Counted from the first letter of the stretch, positions 46,119-58,526 are shown. The stretch is DNA of 64,000 bases from Xestospongia muta (GCA_963693285.1 OY848917.1:2792501-2856500); one strand, 5' to 3'. Notes: generated from the letters alone by a model not told the origin. Numbers and translations are program-made.

Positions 46119-48984
46119 ATGGATTCTACGTCGTCCAATGACTTTTCGAGTACTGATACATATTCAGATAAATCTTCAGTGGTGTCAGAGTCTGAATTTG
46201 ACACTGATTCTGAAACAGAAGACGAGGAAATGGCATCATCTTCTGACTCAGAGCTCCAAGAACTTGATGATGTTGAGCATGATGGCTCAGAGCTGACACC
46301 CCTCTATGATGGTGCACGAATAAGTGTTATTGACAGTTACATCTTGATGCTCCAGTATGCTCTGAAACACAGTTTGACAAAGAAGGCCTTTGAAGAACTT
46401 ATCAAGCTAATATCTGTTCATTTACCTACTGACACTAATATGCCAAAATCAATATACCAGCTTAAGAATTTTTTCATGCAAATCTTTCCAGAAGTTGTAG
46501 CAACACCTTATCAGTACTGTAAAGTCTGCCATGAGCTTTTAACTGATACGAGAAAGATTTGCAGTAGTGGTTGTCAGTCAGCAAAAATTGGGGAATTTAT
46601 ATATGTTCCTGTTGGACCTCAACTCAAGATAAAGCTCCAAGGTAATAATAGTCTGTGTGTATATGGAACTATAACTATTTCTTGTTTAGATAAGCATACC
46701 TGGGATGCATTGCAAAAGCGTTTTAAGACTCCACGTTATGTGGATATAATTTCAGACGTATATGATGGGGCTGAGTACAAGAAACACAACTTTTTGCTGA
46801 ATGACCCTACTAAACCTGGAAATGTATCTCTGCTAATGAATACAGATGGAGTGGCTGTTTTTAAATCATCAAAAAAGAGCCTTTGGCCTATATGGCTAGT
46901 AATTAATGAGTTGCCACCTAATGAAAGGTATACCATGAATGAAGTATGTGTATAGTGTTTAATTGTTTTAGGTTTTCCAAAAAAAATATGATTTTAGCTG
47001 GCTTATGGTTTGATGATGAAAAGCCAACAATGTCTACATTCCTCCATCCCTTGATGTTAGAAATGAATAGACTCTATGAGAAAGGTAATAATATAGTGTT
47101 TACTATTACCTATATAACTTATAGCTACATTATAGGTTTAACCATCAAATCTCCTGATGGTGACATTCCATGTAAAGCCATTTTGTTAATGTGCTGTGCT
47201 GACCTGCCAGCACGTTGTTTACTGTTAAATATGAAGCAGTATAATGGGAAATGGGGATGCTGCTATTGTGAGAGCAAAGGGACGACTAGACAAACATCTT
47301 GCATGCACCGCAACTGGATTCCTGAGAGATGTGATCTTAGAACATGTTCATCTATCAAACAAAATGCTATTGATGCTGTCACTTCAGGGAATCCTGTAAG
47401 TGATCTCTTATCATGTTTGACACCCATATTAACTGCATACTAGACTGTAGGTATTAAAGGAGCAACTATATTCTTTCGACATGTGCCTTTTGATGTCCCA
47501 AAAGGAATGGTAATTGATCATTTACATTGTCTGTTTTTGGGGGTGACTCTGACCCTCATGAAATTTTGGTTTAATAAGAATCATAGCAAGAACTCTTACA
47601 ACATAAGACAAAAAGTAACCACCATTTTTCACATTAATAATTCCATGTATTTTGTAATTAGATAGCTCTTTGTGATAAGCGACTTCTAGCCATTCGAGTA
47701 CCAGATTTCATTTCACGCCCTCCTCGATCTCTTTCTGAGAGTGAACGCTGGAAAGGTATATATTCAAACCTATTGATCATGTCTTCTTTCAATGTAGGGT
47801 CAGAACTTAGAGCATGGCTGTTTTACTATTCTGTCCCAGTTTTATTTGGTGTATTACCTCACCCATATTTTGTACACTACTGTTACCTAGTGGCTGCTTT
47901 ACATATCTTACACTCAAGCAGGATCACAATGGACAGTATTGACAATGCAGAACAATATCTACATCTATTTTATACTCAATGTCATGAACTATATGGTAGG
48001 TTGATTCTTTAAGGAGTTTTCTATTTTATAGTATACAATATTATTCAGGAGACAATGTTTCTACCATGAATGTGCATCTATTGTCACATTTGTCCCAGTG
48101 TGTACGAAACTGGGGCCCGTTATGGGCCTACTCAGGTTTCTTTTTTGAAGGAATGAATGGCTACATTAAAGGCTTTTTTCATGGAACTAGAGAAATGAGT
48201 AAACAGGTATTAACATTCAAGCATCTCATTCACATATACACAAAAATGTTATGTATATATACATAATATTATTGTGTATTTGGATGTGTAGTTATATTAT
48301 GATTTTTGTCCTTAGCTAGTATTTGCACATACAATGACACAATTGCTACCAAACTCTACTGAGTGCCAAAGTTCTTATGCTAAGCATATGCTTGATTGTT
48401 TATTAAAGAAGAAGAGGTGACTAAATATTTTTTGTGTACATTTCATTATAATTTTTAGGTTTAAGAAAACAGCTGTAAACAAAGAGGGTGAAATATTCAT
48501 TGTTGGGCAGGTGTGTCTGTTCTATGATGCAACTGTAGGTAACCTAATAAAGGCATCTTTGCAGTCAGATGCATATACATATCTCCATGAAGAAAATTTT
48601 GAAATGTTCAAGTTCTTTCGATGCATGGTGAACAATACACTGTTTTATGCAGCTGAGTACCAACGTGTAACCAAACAATGTAGTTCGGTTATAGCTTATC
48701 AAGCTGGTCAAAGATTACTGTTTGGAAACATTTGTTACTTTGTTCGAGTTTATAATAATGTCTATGCTGTTGTTAAAGTTTTGAAAGTCCTTGATACATG
48801 TCACTCTTTTTTTAACTTACCCCACTATGCTTTAGATTATAATATCAGTAGAATAGTGCCTGTCTTGGCAACAGAAGAATTACATGTTACTAATGTTGCT
48901 ACTATTGTTCAAAAATGTTTATATGTTTGTGTGCTACCACATGCATATATATGTATTCCACCAAATGTTCTTCTCCATGATTAA
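46119..48984 (+). CDS. Tnp2/Transposase_21-type transposase
   Basis: A transposase with small introns. Exons are 46119-46641, 46690-46927, 46972-47084, 47136-47395, 47444-47614, 47662-47755, 47798-47995, 48049-48206, 48316-48416 and 48459-48984; all phases agree. A further in-frame ATG lies at 46086. The N-terminus is Ser/Asp/Glu-rich. Family signatures follow: MNTDGVAVFKSSKKSLWPIW, NMILAGLWFDDEKPTM, the CKAILLMCCADLPAR segment, CCYCESKG (zinc-binding), FDVPKGMVIDHLHCLFLGVT, and the WGPLWAYSGFFFEGMNGYIKG block. These match the animal proteins annotated as Transposase_21/Tnp2. No stop or frameshift is seen, so the gene could be active. The first intron (46642-46689, 48 nt) is a multiple of three without a stop and might be retained. 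Confidence 0.85.
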
Positions 48985-50313
48985 ATTCCTTTTCAAGTGA
49001 ATATATAATACTTAGATTTACACTTTTTATTATGTTCACTTACATTTAAAGTATTTCATAAATATTGGTTTGTATATTTTTGTGAAGATCTTATAAGTCT
49101 TGAGGATCTTATATTTATTTTATTATTTTGAATGAATTCTAAGCAATAACACATATATGATGTTGTCATCAGCTGTCAGGAACCACTCTCAATCAGTTGT
49201 TCCATTTTCGTTGAACTCCCTTTTCTCTACTGTAGTAGGAAATATTAGTGAACAAATTTGTTGCTTCCCTTGTTCGACATTGATTGCGGGCTATCTATTA
49301 TAACGCGTTTCAATCTCGTTAAACGGATTTCATCTCCTGCTAGGAGTATTTGGTGTTACAACGCGTTAGCGCGCATTTTAATACGATTAAGCAGCGCTAT
49401 CGCGCAAAAGACGGATAAAACGCTTTCCCTTTTCTACCCGGGAAGCTACTACATTGTCTATGATGACATCTACTCCATACATTCCAGTTTGTTCCATGGA
49501 CACTTGTAAGCCAGCACTGGAATGAATACTTAAAGACTCACTTATGTTCAGATTAGTACAAAATGAAACGTTAGTATTTACAATGCTGGCTTTATAAATA
49601 GTAGGACTAGAGGGACAGTAAAATGGATTAGTGTATAAGATGGCCAAGTTAGCTCCGAGACAATATAACACAGGACAGCCTTCAAAGAATGCATTGAGAT
49701 TATTTTGTGAAAAAGATGAGTTATAAATTTCTAAGCCAAATGCATTTAAAGCTAAAAAACCAAAACCTGAATTGTTTTGAGCTGAAAACTCATTAACTGA
49801 AAGATTATGAACCTCAACAGCAACCACAGTAGCATTATCTCCGAGCAAGCTAAACACACCTGCTCTTTCGTATAAAAGGAGCAAAAGGTAGTTCTTCATT
49901 TGTGAAGTTTTTAAGAGCAGTCGTCCACAGTTAGTTATAGTCAATGATTTCAATATGATATTGGAGGAAAACATGAAGATAATATTTGACGTACGTGACT
50001 CGCAATTAATGATAGCTGTAGACTGTATCACAGTCTCGTGAAATCCTTGTTTTCTTCTTCCTAGTCCTTGTAATGTGAGGTTAGCAACATTAGAGATGAG
50101 GTATGTCCGATTAGATGGAATGACATGAATGCCCTCAATGAAGAAGAATGATGTGTTAGACTTGAAGAAGTTATTATCGTAATAGTAAGCCAATTCGCTA
50201 CAGCTTGTATTGCTTGGACAATTACTGCCATCGCCATTAGGATGTACGTAGTAGTTTTGGCAATTTGACAAAATGGTGTTCACAATTAAAAGCAAAATAG
50301 ATTCTTTATACAT

Positions 50314-52012
50314 AGTGAGTGTTGGTTTAACCTGAGAGCTTCGTGCTATTTAAAGCTTTAGCATTTTGAAAACAAACATGATGATACCTACAATGTTTAG
50401 ATATTTAGTACTTGTGATTTCATAAATTAAAAGAGTTAAAATTTACTTTTGAATGTTGCATTTAAATAGTCACCTTTATAACAAACTTTAAATATGTTCA
50501 CAATAACAAAACGTTTTTAACCACGAATAAAAATGGCTGCCAATGAATATCATGCTATCAATCCCATACTGTAAGTTATATTAGTTTTTATGATGTGATC
50601 ATTGAATCTCCTCATACAATCTTCATAGGCCATATAGGTCTTTGTGGGACATATTCTTTATTAGACAGGACAATGAGCCTGTTTAATAGTTACATGAACT
50701 TAAATAAAAATGTGCACTGTCATCTAATGCCAAAACAATCACAATGCATGCAGAATATTAAATTGTCTTTGTTTTATAATAATTATAATAGCCAAATATT
50801 ATATATTTGTATCAATTGGAATGTTTGGACATAATTAGTATGAGTAGATATAGTTGATAACTAGCTTTATATATGTACATAAGTACTGTCTGCTCTTCTA
50901 TCATGTGCTTTTATTTGAAACATTTTGAAACTAAATAACATGTTAGTGGAAAATATATAAACACTAGATACTGTCATTTTCAAAATCAAATCTGAAAAAA
51001 TATATATCACATATGTCATTTATGTTTAAGCAGTTTTTTTCAGATGCTAAAGCAAATGTTTTTATAAAGATTTGTATATTTTGACTGCACACAAACTGTG
51101 AAAATATTAACAAAAACTGCTAGCAATTACTGAGCTGTCTTAAACACCCTATGCATGTACGTGGTATATTGTGTTATGACAGTAGCATTTAAGTTAATAA
51201 CAGATCATGTAAACCGTGTTCTATAGTGCAAGAAGTGTTCCATATTCTCAACAGATCCTATTCACTTAATTATTATAATTATTATATATGAGAATAAAAT
51301 GGAGGACAGTCAGTGCACACTGATGAGCAATATACTGTTTCCTAATCAGTAAATCTGAAACTATTAAAAATATTAACTGCTACTTTTATTAAAAATGTGT
51401 TAAAGCTAAGAGGAACAGCCTTCTGTTTTTGGAGTTATCAAGAAAGACAAAAAAAGAATGAAAGAGTATGTTATCATCACTACATAGACAACAGTTCTCA
51501 TTATACATCTTAATACTGATATATTGCTGTTTATACAACTCTTAAATTGTAATCAATTAAATTTATTAAATAAACAATGTTTTGTTTACTATAACTGTTG
51601 TTGTTTTTATTATAGGTATATAATAAGCAGAATACATCTGTTATTTCCATTACTTTAAATATTGTAACATATATACATTTACTTTTAGCTTGCATAAACT
51701 CTCTGTCAATTAAGTCTAGTTAAATATCTAGCTATCCATTCACCTTTTGTGTGTAACTACTATATGGTCAAAGTATCTCAGATATTGTTTAAGTAAATAT
51801 TAATTTTGTAGAAGCTATTTAAATCAGGACAATATCTGTATCTAATCAGTATATTGATAGTAAATGTAATTAATAGCTTACTAATGTCAATATACTCAAT
51901 ACATCACTAGTTTTAATATAAACAAAATAGTTTTATTTAAAATAACAATATTGTTATTCTATATTAGTATTTCCATTAAAATTATTATTGTTAAATCATC
52001 AATTTTTAAGAG
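50314..52012. other. intergenic; possible short first exon at 50534
   Basis: At 50534-50571 an ATG begins a clean 38-nt frame (MAANEYHAINPI) that ends at GTAAGT, as a first coding exon would. Joining it to the transporter frame at 52013 by the obvious acceptors gives a stop, so I leave it unassigned. From about 51360 onward the sequence is homologous to the upstream regions of the other transporter copies. Confidence 0.3.
51731..51790 (+). promoter_or_regulatory. conserved upstream block of the transporter array
   Basis: A block running from CCATTCACCTTTTGTGTGTA through ACTACTATATGGTCAAAG to TCTCAGATATTGTT is almost unchanged in all four copies (also near 54728, 58288 and 61735). It lies 240-280 bases before each ATG. 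The flanks are more diverged, which suggests a promoter or 5' exon. Function is inferred. Confidence 0.45.
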
Positions 52013-53311
52013 ATGAAGACACTTTGTTTAACTTGTTCTAAGAGAAGGATTAGTTCTAAATCAGTGATACTTCTCAATCTCTGGTATGCTATGATGTTTG
52101 TCCATAACATTTCAATGCGATGTATTGGTTCAATACTCTTCAACAACAGCAATATTGAACGTTATCAAAGTCAGTACAATGTTTATGGTATAGGACTGTG
52201 TCTGGTATACCTTTCATTTCCACTCTTTGGTCTACTTGCTGATGTAAAGACAGGTAGATATAAACCTATCATGACTAGTGTACACTTTTCATTTTTGTCT
52301 TGGATAATTGGTGGCTTGACAATTATTGTTAAGACATATTTTCCAGAGAATGACATTCTTTTCTTCATAGCCTTTGGTATAGGTTTTTTACTGGAATTGA
52401 TTGGTATATGTTGTTTTTTCTCCAATATAGTTCAATTCAGTCTTGATCAAGTAATAGGAGCATCAGCTGATGAACTAAGTGCTATCATCTATTATTGGGA
52501 GGAAGACTATCCTTCACGTTTAGACTTAAGTAAAGAAAAATATGGTGGACCTTTCTCAGTGGAGCAGGTAGAAGATGTTAAAACAGTTTTAAGGTTAATT
52601 CCCTTGTTAATTTCTATAGTGGGTCTTTTCTGTGCAAGAGAATTTACAGTGAATTGTTTTTCAATCTTAAACAAAACACCACAGTTTATTTCTTGCTTTA
52701 TCTTGAATGATTCATCATACTTCTCAGTAGCTGTAGTTCTTATTCTTCTCTATCAGTTGTTGATATATCCATGTTTCTATAAATTCATTCCCAGTATGCT
52801 CAAGAGAATTGGTCTAGGACTTATTTTTGCTTTATTGACAACATTATACTATGTTATCATGTTGGCTTGTAAAGACAGTTTATATTTAAACATCACTTCA
52901 TACAAAGCAGTTGTTGTTCCCCAAATTTTGTATGGGATTGCTTATGCATTTATTATTCCATCATCATTAGAGTTCACAATAGCTCAGTGTCCACATGAGA
53001 TGAGAGGAGTTTTAGTTGGACTGTGGTATGCAGCAGATGGATTTGGTTATTTTATTAATGTTAGTGGAAAGTATCTGTTTAGTTGCCAAGGAGAAAGACA
53101 TTGTCAGAGTCTTTACTATTATGTATTAAAAAGTGTCATTATTCTCATAATACTTATTATGTTCCTGATACTAGGCAAATGTTATAAGTTTCGAGTTAGA
53201 GAGAATGAAGTCAATGTACATTTGATAGCAGAGGAACATTATGAAAGATATTTAGATCAAGAAGTTCAATACAGAAGAGAAATGGGGCTATCATTTGAAT
53301 CAACAGACTAA
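52013..53311 (+). CDS. SLC15/POT-like transporter, copy 1 (internal deletion)
   Basis: Member of the proton-coupled oligopeptide transporter branch of the MFS, plasma or endosomal membrane; substrate unknown. Family marks are QFSLDQVIGASADELSAII, the loop WEEDYPSRLDL...KYGGPFSVEQV, and LYGIAYAFIIPSSLEFTIAQ. It has 432 aa where full-length copies have 514. An exact in-frame loss of 246 bases (82 residues) lies between codons for IIYY and WEEDYPS, at 52496/52497. It removes most of TM5, all of TM6 and the central loop, leaving about ten TM segments and so the same side for both ends. The rest is intact. It is probably inactive or altered. Intronless and first in a four-copy array on the same strand. 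Confidence 0.75.
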   Translation: MKTLCLTCSKRRISSKSVILLNLWYAMMFVHNISMRCIGSILFNNSNIERYQSQYNVYGIGLCLVYLSFPLFGLLADVKTGRYKPIMTSVHFSFLSWIIGGLTIIVKTYFPENDILFFIAFGIGFLLELIGICCFFSNIVQFSLDQVIGASADELSAIIYYWEEDYPSRLDLSKEKYGGPFSVEQVEDVKTVLRLIPLLISIVGLFCAREFTVNCFSILNKTPQFISCFILNDSSYFSVAVVLILLYQLLIYPCFYKFIPSMLKRIGLGLIFALLTTLYYVIMLACKDSLYLNITSYKAVVVPQILYGIAYAFIIPSSLEFTIAQCPHEMRGVLVGLWYAADGFGYFINVSGKYLFSCQGERHCQSLYYYVLKSVIILIILIMFLILGKCYKFRVRENEVNVHLIAEEHYERYLDQEVQYRREMGLSFESTD

Positions 53312-53314
53312 TAC

Positions 53315-54960
53315 TATTTAGTTTAGTTTATTAATTTAGTGTCAGTTAACTTTTGTTTACAAAGTAAACTTGTAGTTATATATTAACCAATAGTATATTG
53401 TATCTGTATTATGTATATTAAACATTTATCTATGTTTATTTGTTGGTTTTATTTTAAAAACAGGAATACCAAATCAACAGACATAGTTAGTGTGATTTTT
53501 AAAAAACTTATAAAAGTGCATTGTATTAATTGAGTAGTTATGACATTTTACAAATACACTTGAGGAAATAAAAAAACAATAACAATTGAAAGAATGAAGA
53601 TAGCAGAAACATTTACACACGATAAGAATAGATTAGTTGTATCAACCAATCTCTAGTCATTATCATTGTATATATAGAATACATGATGAGATACTGAGAA
53701 ATATAGTAAACATCACTCATTAGTGATTTATTATTAACAATTCATGTAGTTAATTGTCAGTTATAAGATTCTATGTAACATCTCATTATAGCCACATTAA
53801 TCTGTATGTATATACAATGTATTCTATATCCTTCTTGCACTGTGGTAACAACAAAAGGTTATATTAGAGTTGTCTGTTGCTTTCTCTTAATAGAGAAACC
53901 AATTGTTAACTTCTGTTTACATTATTACTATATATCACTAATATCTAGGTAACTTTAGTGTATTAGTAATTAAAACAGAGTGATATTTACTACTTCTAGT
54001 AACTACTTTATAATATTTTGCAATGGCAGCCATTTTGTTCTTAGTTGTGACTAAACTGGTGTGTCTCTAATAAAAACAATATAAGTTATTAACATACATT
54101 GTAACAGTGTTGAGCTATATACTGGTTCCTAATCCCTAAAAAAATATTTAACTAAAATTATTAACTGTTATTTTCGTTTAAAATGTGTTAAGGCTAAGAG
54201 TAACAGTTATTAAGGAAGACAGAAAGAATGAAAGAGTATGTTATCATCACTACATAGACAATGGTTCTATTATATATCTTAATATAAATGTATTGCTAAT
54301 TAATAAAAATACTCTAATAACTCCATATGCATTTATTAAATAAGTAATAAGTATTTAAACTAAAAGTATTAACTGCTACTTTTATTAAAAATGTGTTAAG
54401 ACTAAAAATGTGTTAAGGCTAAGCGTAACAACCTTCTGTTTTTGGAGTTATCAAGGAAAACAGAAAGAATGAAAGAGTATGTTATCATCACTACATAGAC
54501 AATAGCTCTATTATATATCTTAATACAAATGTATTGCTGATTGATAAAAATACTCTAATAACTCCATATGCATTTATTAAATAAGTAATGTTTTGTTTAC
54601 TATAACTGTTGTTGTTTATATATAGGTATACAATAAGTAAAATACATCTGTTGTTATTATTGTTACATGTTTGCTTTCAGCTTGTAAACTCTCTATCAAT
54701 TATGTCTAGTTAAATGTCTAGCTATCCATTCACCTTTTGTGTGTAACTACTATATGGTCAAAGTATCTCAGATATTGTTTAAGTAAATATTTATATTAAT
54801 ATTCCTAGTAGCTATTTAAATTAAGACAATATTAGTATCATACATCACTAGTTAGACAAAGTAGTATAGATATATCAACAAATTAATCTTATTTAAAATA
54901 ACAATACTGTTATTCTAATTAATATTTCCATTAAAATTATTATTGTTGAATCATCAATTA
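53315..54960. other. spacer between transporter copies 1 and 2
   Basis: No gene. The upstream region of copy 2 carries an extra partial tandem duplication: the AAAGAGTATGTTATCATCAC block occurs at about 54228 and again at about 54469. This spacer lacks the C-rich insertion found before copies 3 and 4. Confidence 0.55.
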
Positions 54961-54967
54961 TTAGAAG

Positions 54968-56512
54968 ATGAAGGCAGTTTGTCTAACTTGTTCTAAGAGA
55001 ATTATTAGTTCTAAATCAGTGATACTTCTCATTCTCTGGTATGCTATGATGTCTTTCCATATCATTTCAATGAGATGTACTGGGGCAACTCTCTTCAACA
55101 ACAGCAATATTGAGTGTTATCAAAGTCAGTACAATGTTTATGGTATAGGATTGTTTCTGGTATATCTTTCATTTCCACTGTTTGGTCTACTTGCTGATGT
55201 AAAGACAGGTAGATATAAAACTATCATTACTAGTGTACACTTCTCATTTTTGTCTTGGATAATTGCTGGCTTGACAATTATTGTTAAGACATATTTTCCA
55301 GAGAATGACATTCTTTTCTTCATAGCCTTTGGTATAAGTTTTTTACTGGAATTGATTGGCATGTGTTGTTTTTTCTCCAATATAGTTCAATTTAGTCTTG
55401 ATCAAGTAATAGGAGCATCAGCTGATGAACTGAGTACCATTATCTATTATTTTACAATCTGCACGCCTTTATCTCATGTAATTTTAGAAATTGGACAGTG
55501 TATAATCAAACAGTTTTTCATAGTAACGTATATAGCGTCAGGCATTACCGTATCTGTAGTATTAATAACTAACTATCTCTTCAAACATTGGCTTGATACT
55601 ACTCCACACATTGTCAATCCAGTCAAACTCATTGGTCAAGTACTAAATTATGCCAGAAAAAATAAATATCCAAGAAATCGTAGTGCTTTAACGTACTGGG
55701 AGGAAGACTATCCTTCACGTTTAGACTTAGGTAAAGATAAATATGGTGGACCTTTCTCAGTGGAGCAGGTAGAGGATGTTAAAACAGTTTTAAGGTTAAT
55801 TCCTTTGTTAATTTCTATAGTGGGCCTTTTCTGTGCAAGAGAATATACAGTGAATTGTTTTTCAATCTTAACCAAAAAAACACATTTTATTTCTTGTTTT
55901 ATCATGAATGATTCATCATACTTCTCAGTAGCTGTAGTTCTCATTCTTCTCTATCAGTTGTTGATATATCCATGTTTCTATAAGTTTATTCCCAGTATGC
56001 TCAAGAGAACTGGTCTAGGGCTTATTTTTGCTTTATTGACAACATTATACTATGTTATCATGTTGGCTTGTAAAGACAGTTTATATTTAAACATCACTTC
56101 ATACAAAGCAGTTGTTGTTCCCCAAATTTTGTATGGGATTGCTTATGCATTTATTATTCCAACATCATTAGAGTTCACGATAGCTCAGTGTTCACATGAG
56201 ATGAAAGGATTTTTAGTTGGACTATGGTATGCTGCAGATGGATTTGGTGACTTTATTAATGTTAGTGGAAAGTATCTTTTTAGTTGCCAATGAGAGGGAC
56301 ACTGTCAGAGTCTTTACTATTATGTATTAAAGAGTGTCATTATTCTCATAATACTTATTATGTTCCTGATACTAGCCAAATGTTATAAGTTTCGAGTTAG
56401 AGAGAATGAAGTCAACATACATTTGATAGCTGAGGAACATTATGAAAGATATTTAGATCAAGAAGTTCAATACAGAAGAGAAATGGGACTATCATTTGAA
56501 TCAACAGACTAA
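54968..56512 (+). pseudogene. SLC15/POT-like transporter, copy 2 (nonsense mutation)
   Basis: Near-identical paralogue with the full TM1-TM11 region, including the 82 residues lost in copy 1. At 56291-56293 the frame meets TGA where the intact copies have a Gly codon after the YLFSCQ motif (a G-to-T change). The product is cut to 441 aa, losing TM12 and the tail. After the stop the frame stays open for about 72 further codons to the usual TAA at 56510-56512, so this is a single lesion and probably young. Readthrough or polymorphism cannot be judged from one sequence. Confidence 0.75.
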
Positions 56513-57537
56513 TACCATTTAGTTTAGTTTATTAATTTAGTGTCAGTTAACGTTTGTTTACAAAGTAAACTTGTAGTTGTATATTAACCAATAGTATGTT
56601 GTATCTGTATTATGTATATTAGACATTTACTATGTTTATTTGTTTGTTTTATTTTAAAAACAGGAATACCAAATCAACAGATGTGGATCATGTGATACAA
56701 AATAAACTAAGAAAAGAGTATTTTATTAGTTGAGTAGTTATGACATTTTACAAATACACTTGAGGAAATAAAAAATGCAATAACAATTGAAAGAATGAAG
56801 GTAGATTAAACATTTACACATCATAAGAATAGATTAGTTGTATCAACCAATCTACTGTCACTAGTGTATTAGTAATTAAAACAGAGTGATATTTACTACT
56901 TCTAGTAACTGCACGCTTTTAATATTTTGTAATGGCAGCCATTTAATTCTTGATTGTGATTAAACTATACTACAGACAAAATATGTTACTGGAAGAGATT
57001 TATGGATATATAAAGGATACAGAGTTAAACTAATTTGGATTGTAAATTTATTTAAGGCTTTTGAACAGAATATGGATTACAATACTTTGTAATATTAACA
57101 TTATTGCTTATCTTGTACATTATGTGGACCTTCTTGTTTATACAGTATGAGAAGTCTTACTTAGCTTATTTTCAGTCTGATTATGTTAATTTCAACAGCC
57201 AGTATCACAATTGTCCAAGTTTAATCAGTACTTCATTAATGTTCAATCCTGGTATCTAAAATAACTTATTAAGGATTGCCAATTGTATTTGTACAACAAT
57301 CCTTATACCAAATTTATATAGTACAGGACATGTGTCCAATGATCACTCTAGTCACAAGTAGATGTTTGCTTCATTGTAAAGGTATTTACATGTTTAGATG
57401 TGTATAAAATACAGACCTATACTGGTGTGTCTTTAATTAAAGCAATATAAGTTAATAACATATCATGTTAACCATGTTCTATAGTGCAAAAGTGTTCCAT
57501 ATTCTTAACAGATCCTTTTCACTTAATTATTATAATT

Positions 57538-57836
57538 CATTACATAGAAGTAGGAAAGAGAGGCAGGGGACTGAAGCCCCCCAACTCCAAAATCAGGGGG
57601 CTTAGCCCCGGCCATGGTTAGCACAAAAAACTACGTACACAATAACCTCTTAATTGAAGTGGTTATACTACTGATAACATAAACTTATTAGAAATAGCTA
57701 AAGAGTTTGTTTCTTTTAACGACAGACAAATTAATTTTTTTGGTCATTTTTGATGTTCAATTATATAACGCAACTGAATATAAGGTCAGCCCCCCCCCCC
57801 CCCCAACTTAAACTTCATTCCTACCCCTCTGCTTTA
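57538..57836. mobile_element. non-autonomous insertion with C/G-rich ends
   Basis: Compared with the empty site before copy 1 (about 51280), roughly 297 bases are inserted here. They begin CATTACATAGAAGTAGGAAA and end CTACCCCTCTGC. The element has GGGGACTGAAGCCCCCC, a self-complementary AGGGGGCTTAGCCCC, and a 16-base C run. A 5'-deleted copy sits before transporter copy 4 (61048-61287). No coding frame. Confidence 0.65.
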
Positions 57837-57851
57837 TATATGAGAATAAAA

Positions 57852-57882
57852 TGGAGGACAGTTAGTGCACACTAACTGTCCT
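57852..57882. repeat. 30-bp inverted repeat upstream of copy 3
   Basis: GAGGACAGTTAGTG-CA-CACTAACTGTCCTC: 14-base arms with a two-base spacer. The same hairpin occurs before copy 4 (about 61302). The corresponding place before copy 1 keeps only the left arm. Confidence 0.85.
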
Positions 57883-58526
57883 CATAATATACTGTTTCCT
57901 AATCTGTAAATCTGAAATCTTTCCTAATCTGTAAAACTAAAAGTAATAACTGCTATTTTTATTAAAATATATGTTATGGCTAAAAATAACAGTCATTTAA
58001 TTTGGAGTTATCAAGGAAAACGGACACAATGAAAGAGTATGTTATCATCACTACATATACAATAGTTCTATTATATATCTTAATACAAATGTATTGCTGA
58101 TTAATAAAAATACTCTAATAACTATGTGTGCACTTATTAAATAAGTAATGTTTTGTTTACTATAACTGTTATTGTTTATATATAGGTATATAATAAGTAG
58201 AATACAGATGTTGTTATTATTGTTACATGTTTGCTTTCAGCTTGTAAACTCTCTATCAATTAAGTCTAGTTAAATATCTAACTATCCATTCACCTTTTGT
58301 GTGTAACTACTATATGGTCAAAGTATCTCAGATATTGTTTAAGTAAATACTTATATTAATATTGTAGAAGCTATTTAAATTAAGACAATATTAGTATCAT
58401 ACATCACTAGTTAGACAAAGTAGTATAGATATATCAACAAATTAATCTTATTTAAGATAACAATATTGTTATTCTACTTAATATTTCTATTAAAATTATT
58501 ATTGTTGAATCATCAATTGTTAGAAG

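Larger units (their letters stand above)
42597..49442. mobile_element. complete Tnp2-type DNA transposon with cargo gene
   Basis: The element begins CCCGTGCAGAAAAAG and ends, read inward, CCCGGGTAGAAAAGG. These are short imperfect terminal inverted repeats, with further matches at TATCCGTC and GCGCG inside. An AA dinucleotide flanks both ends (42595-42596 and 49443-49444). Its ends are CpG-rich, unlike the surrounding DNA. Inside are two divergent multi-exon genes: a Tnp2/Transposase_21 transposase (+) and a BEN-domain protein (-). The transposase family belongs with the CACTA/EnSpm group, although CACTA elements usually end in CACTA/G and make 3-bp duplications. All frames look intact and the target gene is otherwise undamaged, so the insertion should be recent. 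Confidence 0.85.
39686..50313 (-). pseudogene. beta-helix/multipass gene 3, split by a DNA transposon
   Basis: The 5' part (50313 to 49443) starts with a signal peptide (MYKESILLLIVNTILSNCQN) and beta-helix repeats. The 3' part (42594 to 39686) continues the beta-helix, then the Cys-rich GVLCGECANGLSLLLGSNKC and eight or nine TM segments with LKPFFDAFGGPFKDRYRFW between them. It ends in a tail closing PRESMIYDDK. The two parts are separated by the 6846-bp element at 42597-49442. Leaving out the element and one AA target copy gives 3780 nt, exactly 1260 codons including the stop, with no other lesion seen. The uninterrupted protein would have 1259 aa, close to the 1217 aa of the paralogue. The 5' part alone now ends in a few codons of transposon. 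Only this allele need be broken. The function is as unknown as that of its paralogue. Confidence 0.85.

Noticed and set aside
50534..50571. First exon of transporter copy 1
   Set aside because: The ATG frame and GTAAGT donor look good, but joining to 52013 by the visible acceptors creates a stop at once. Left as unassigned.
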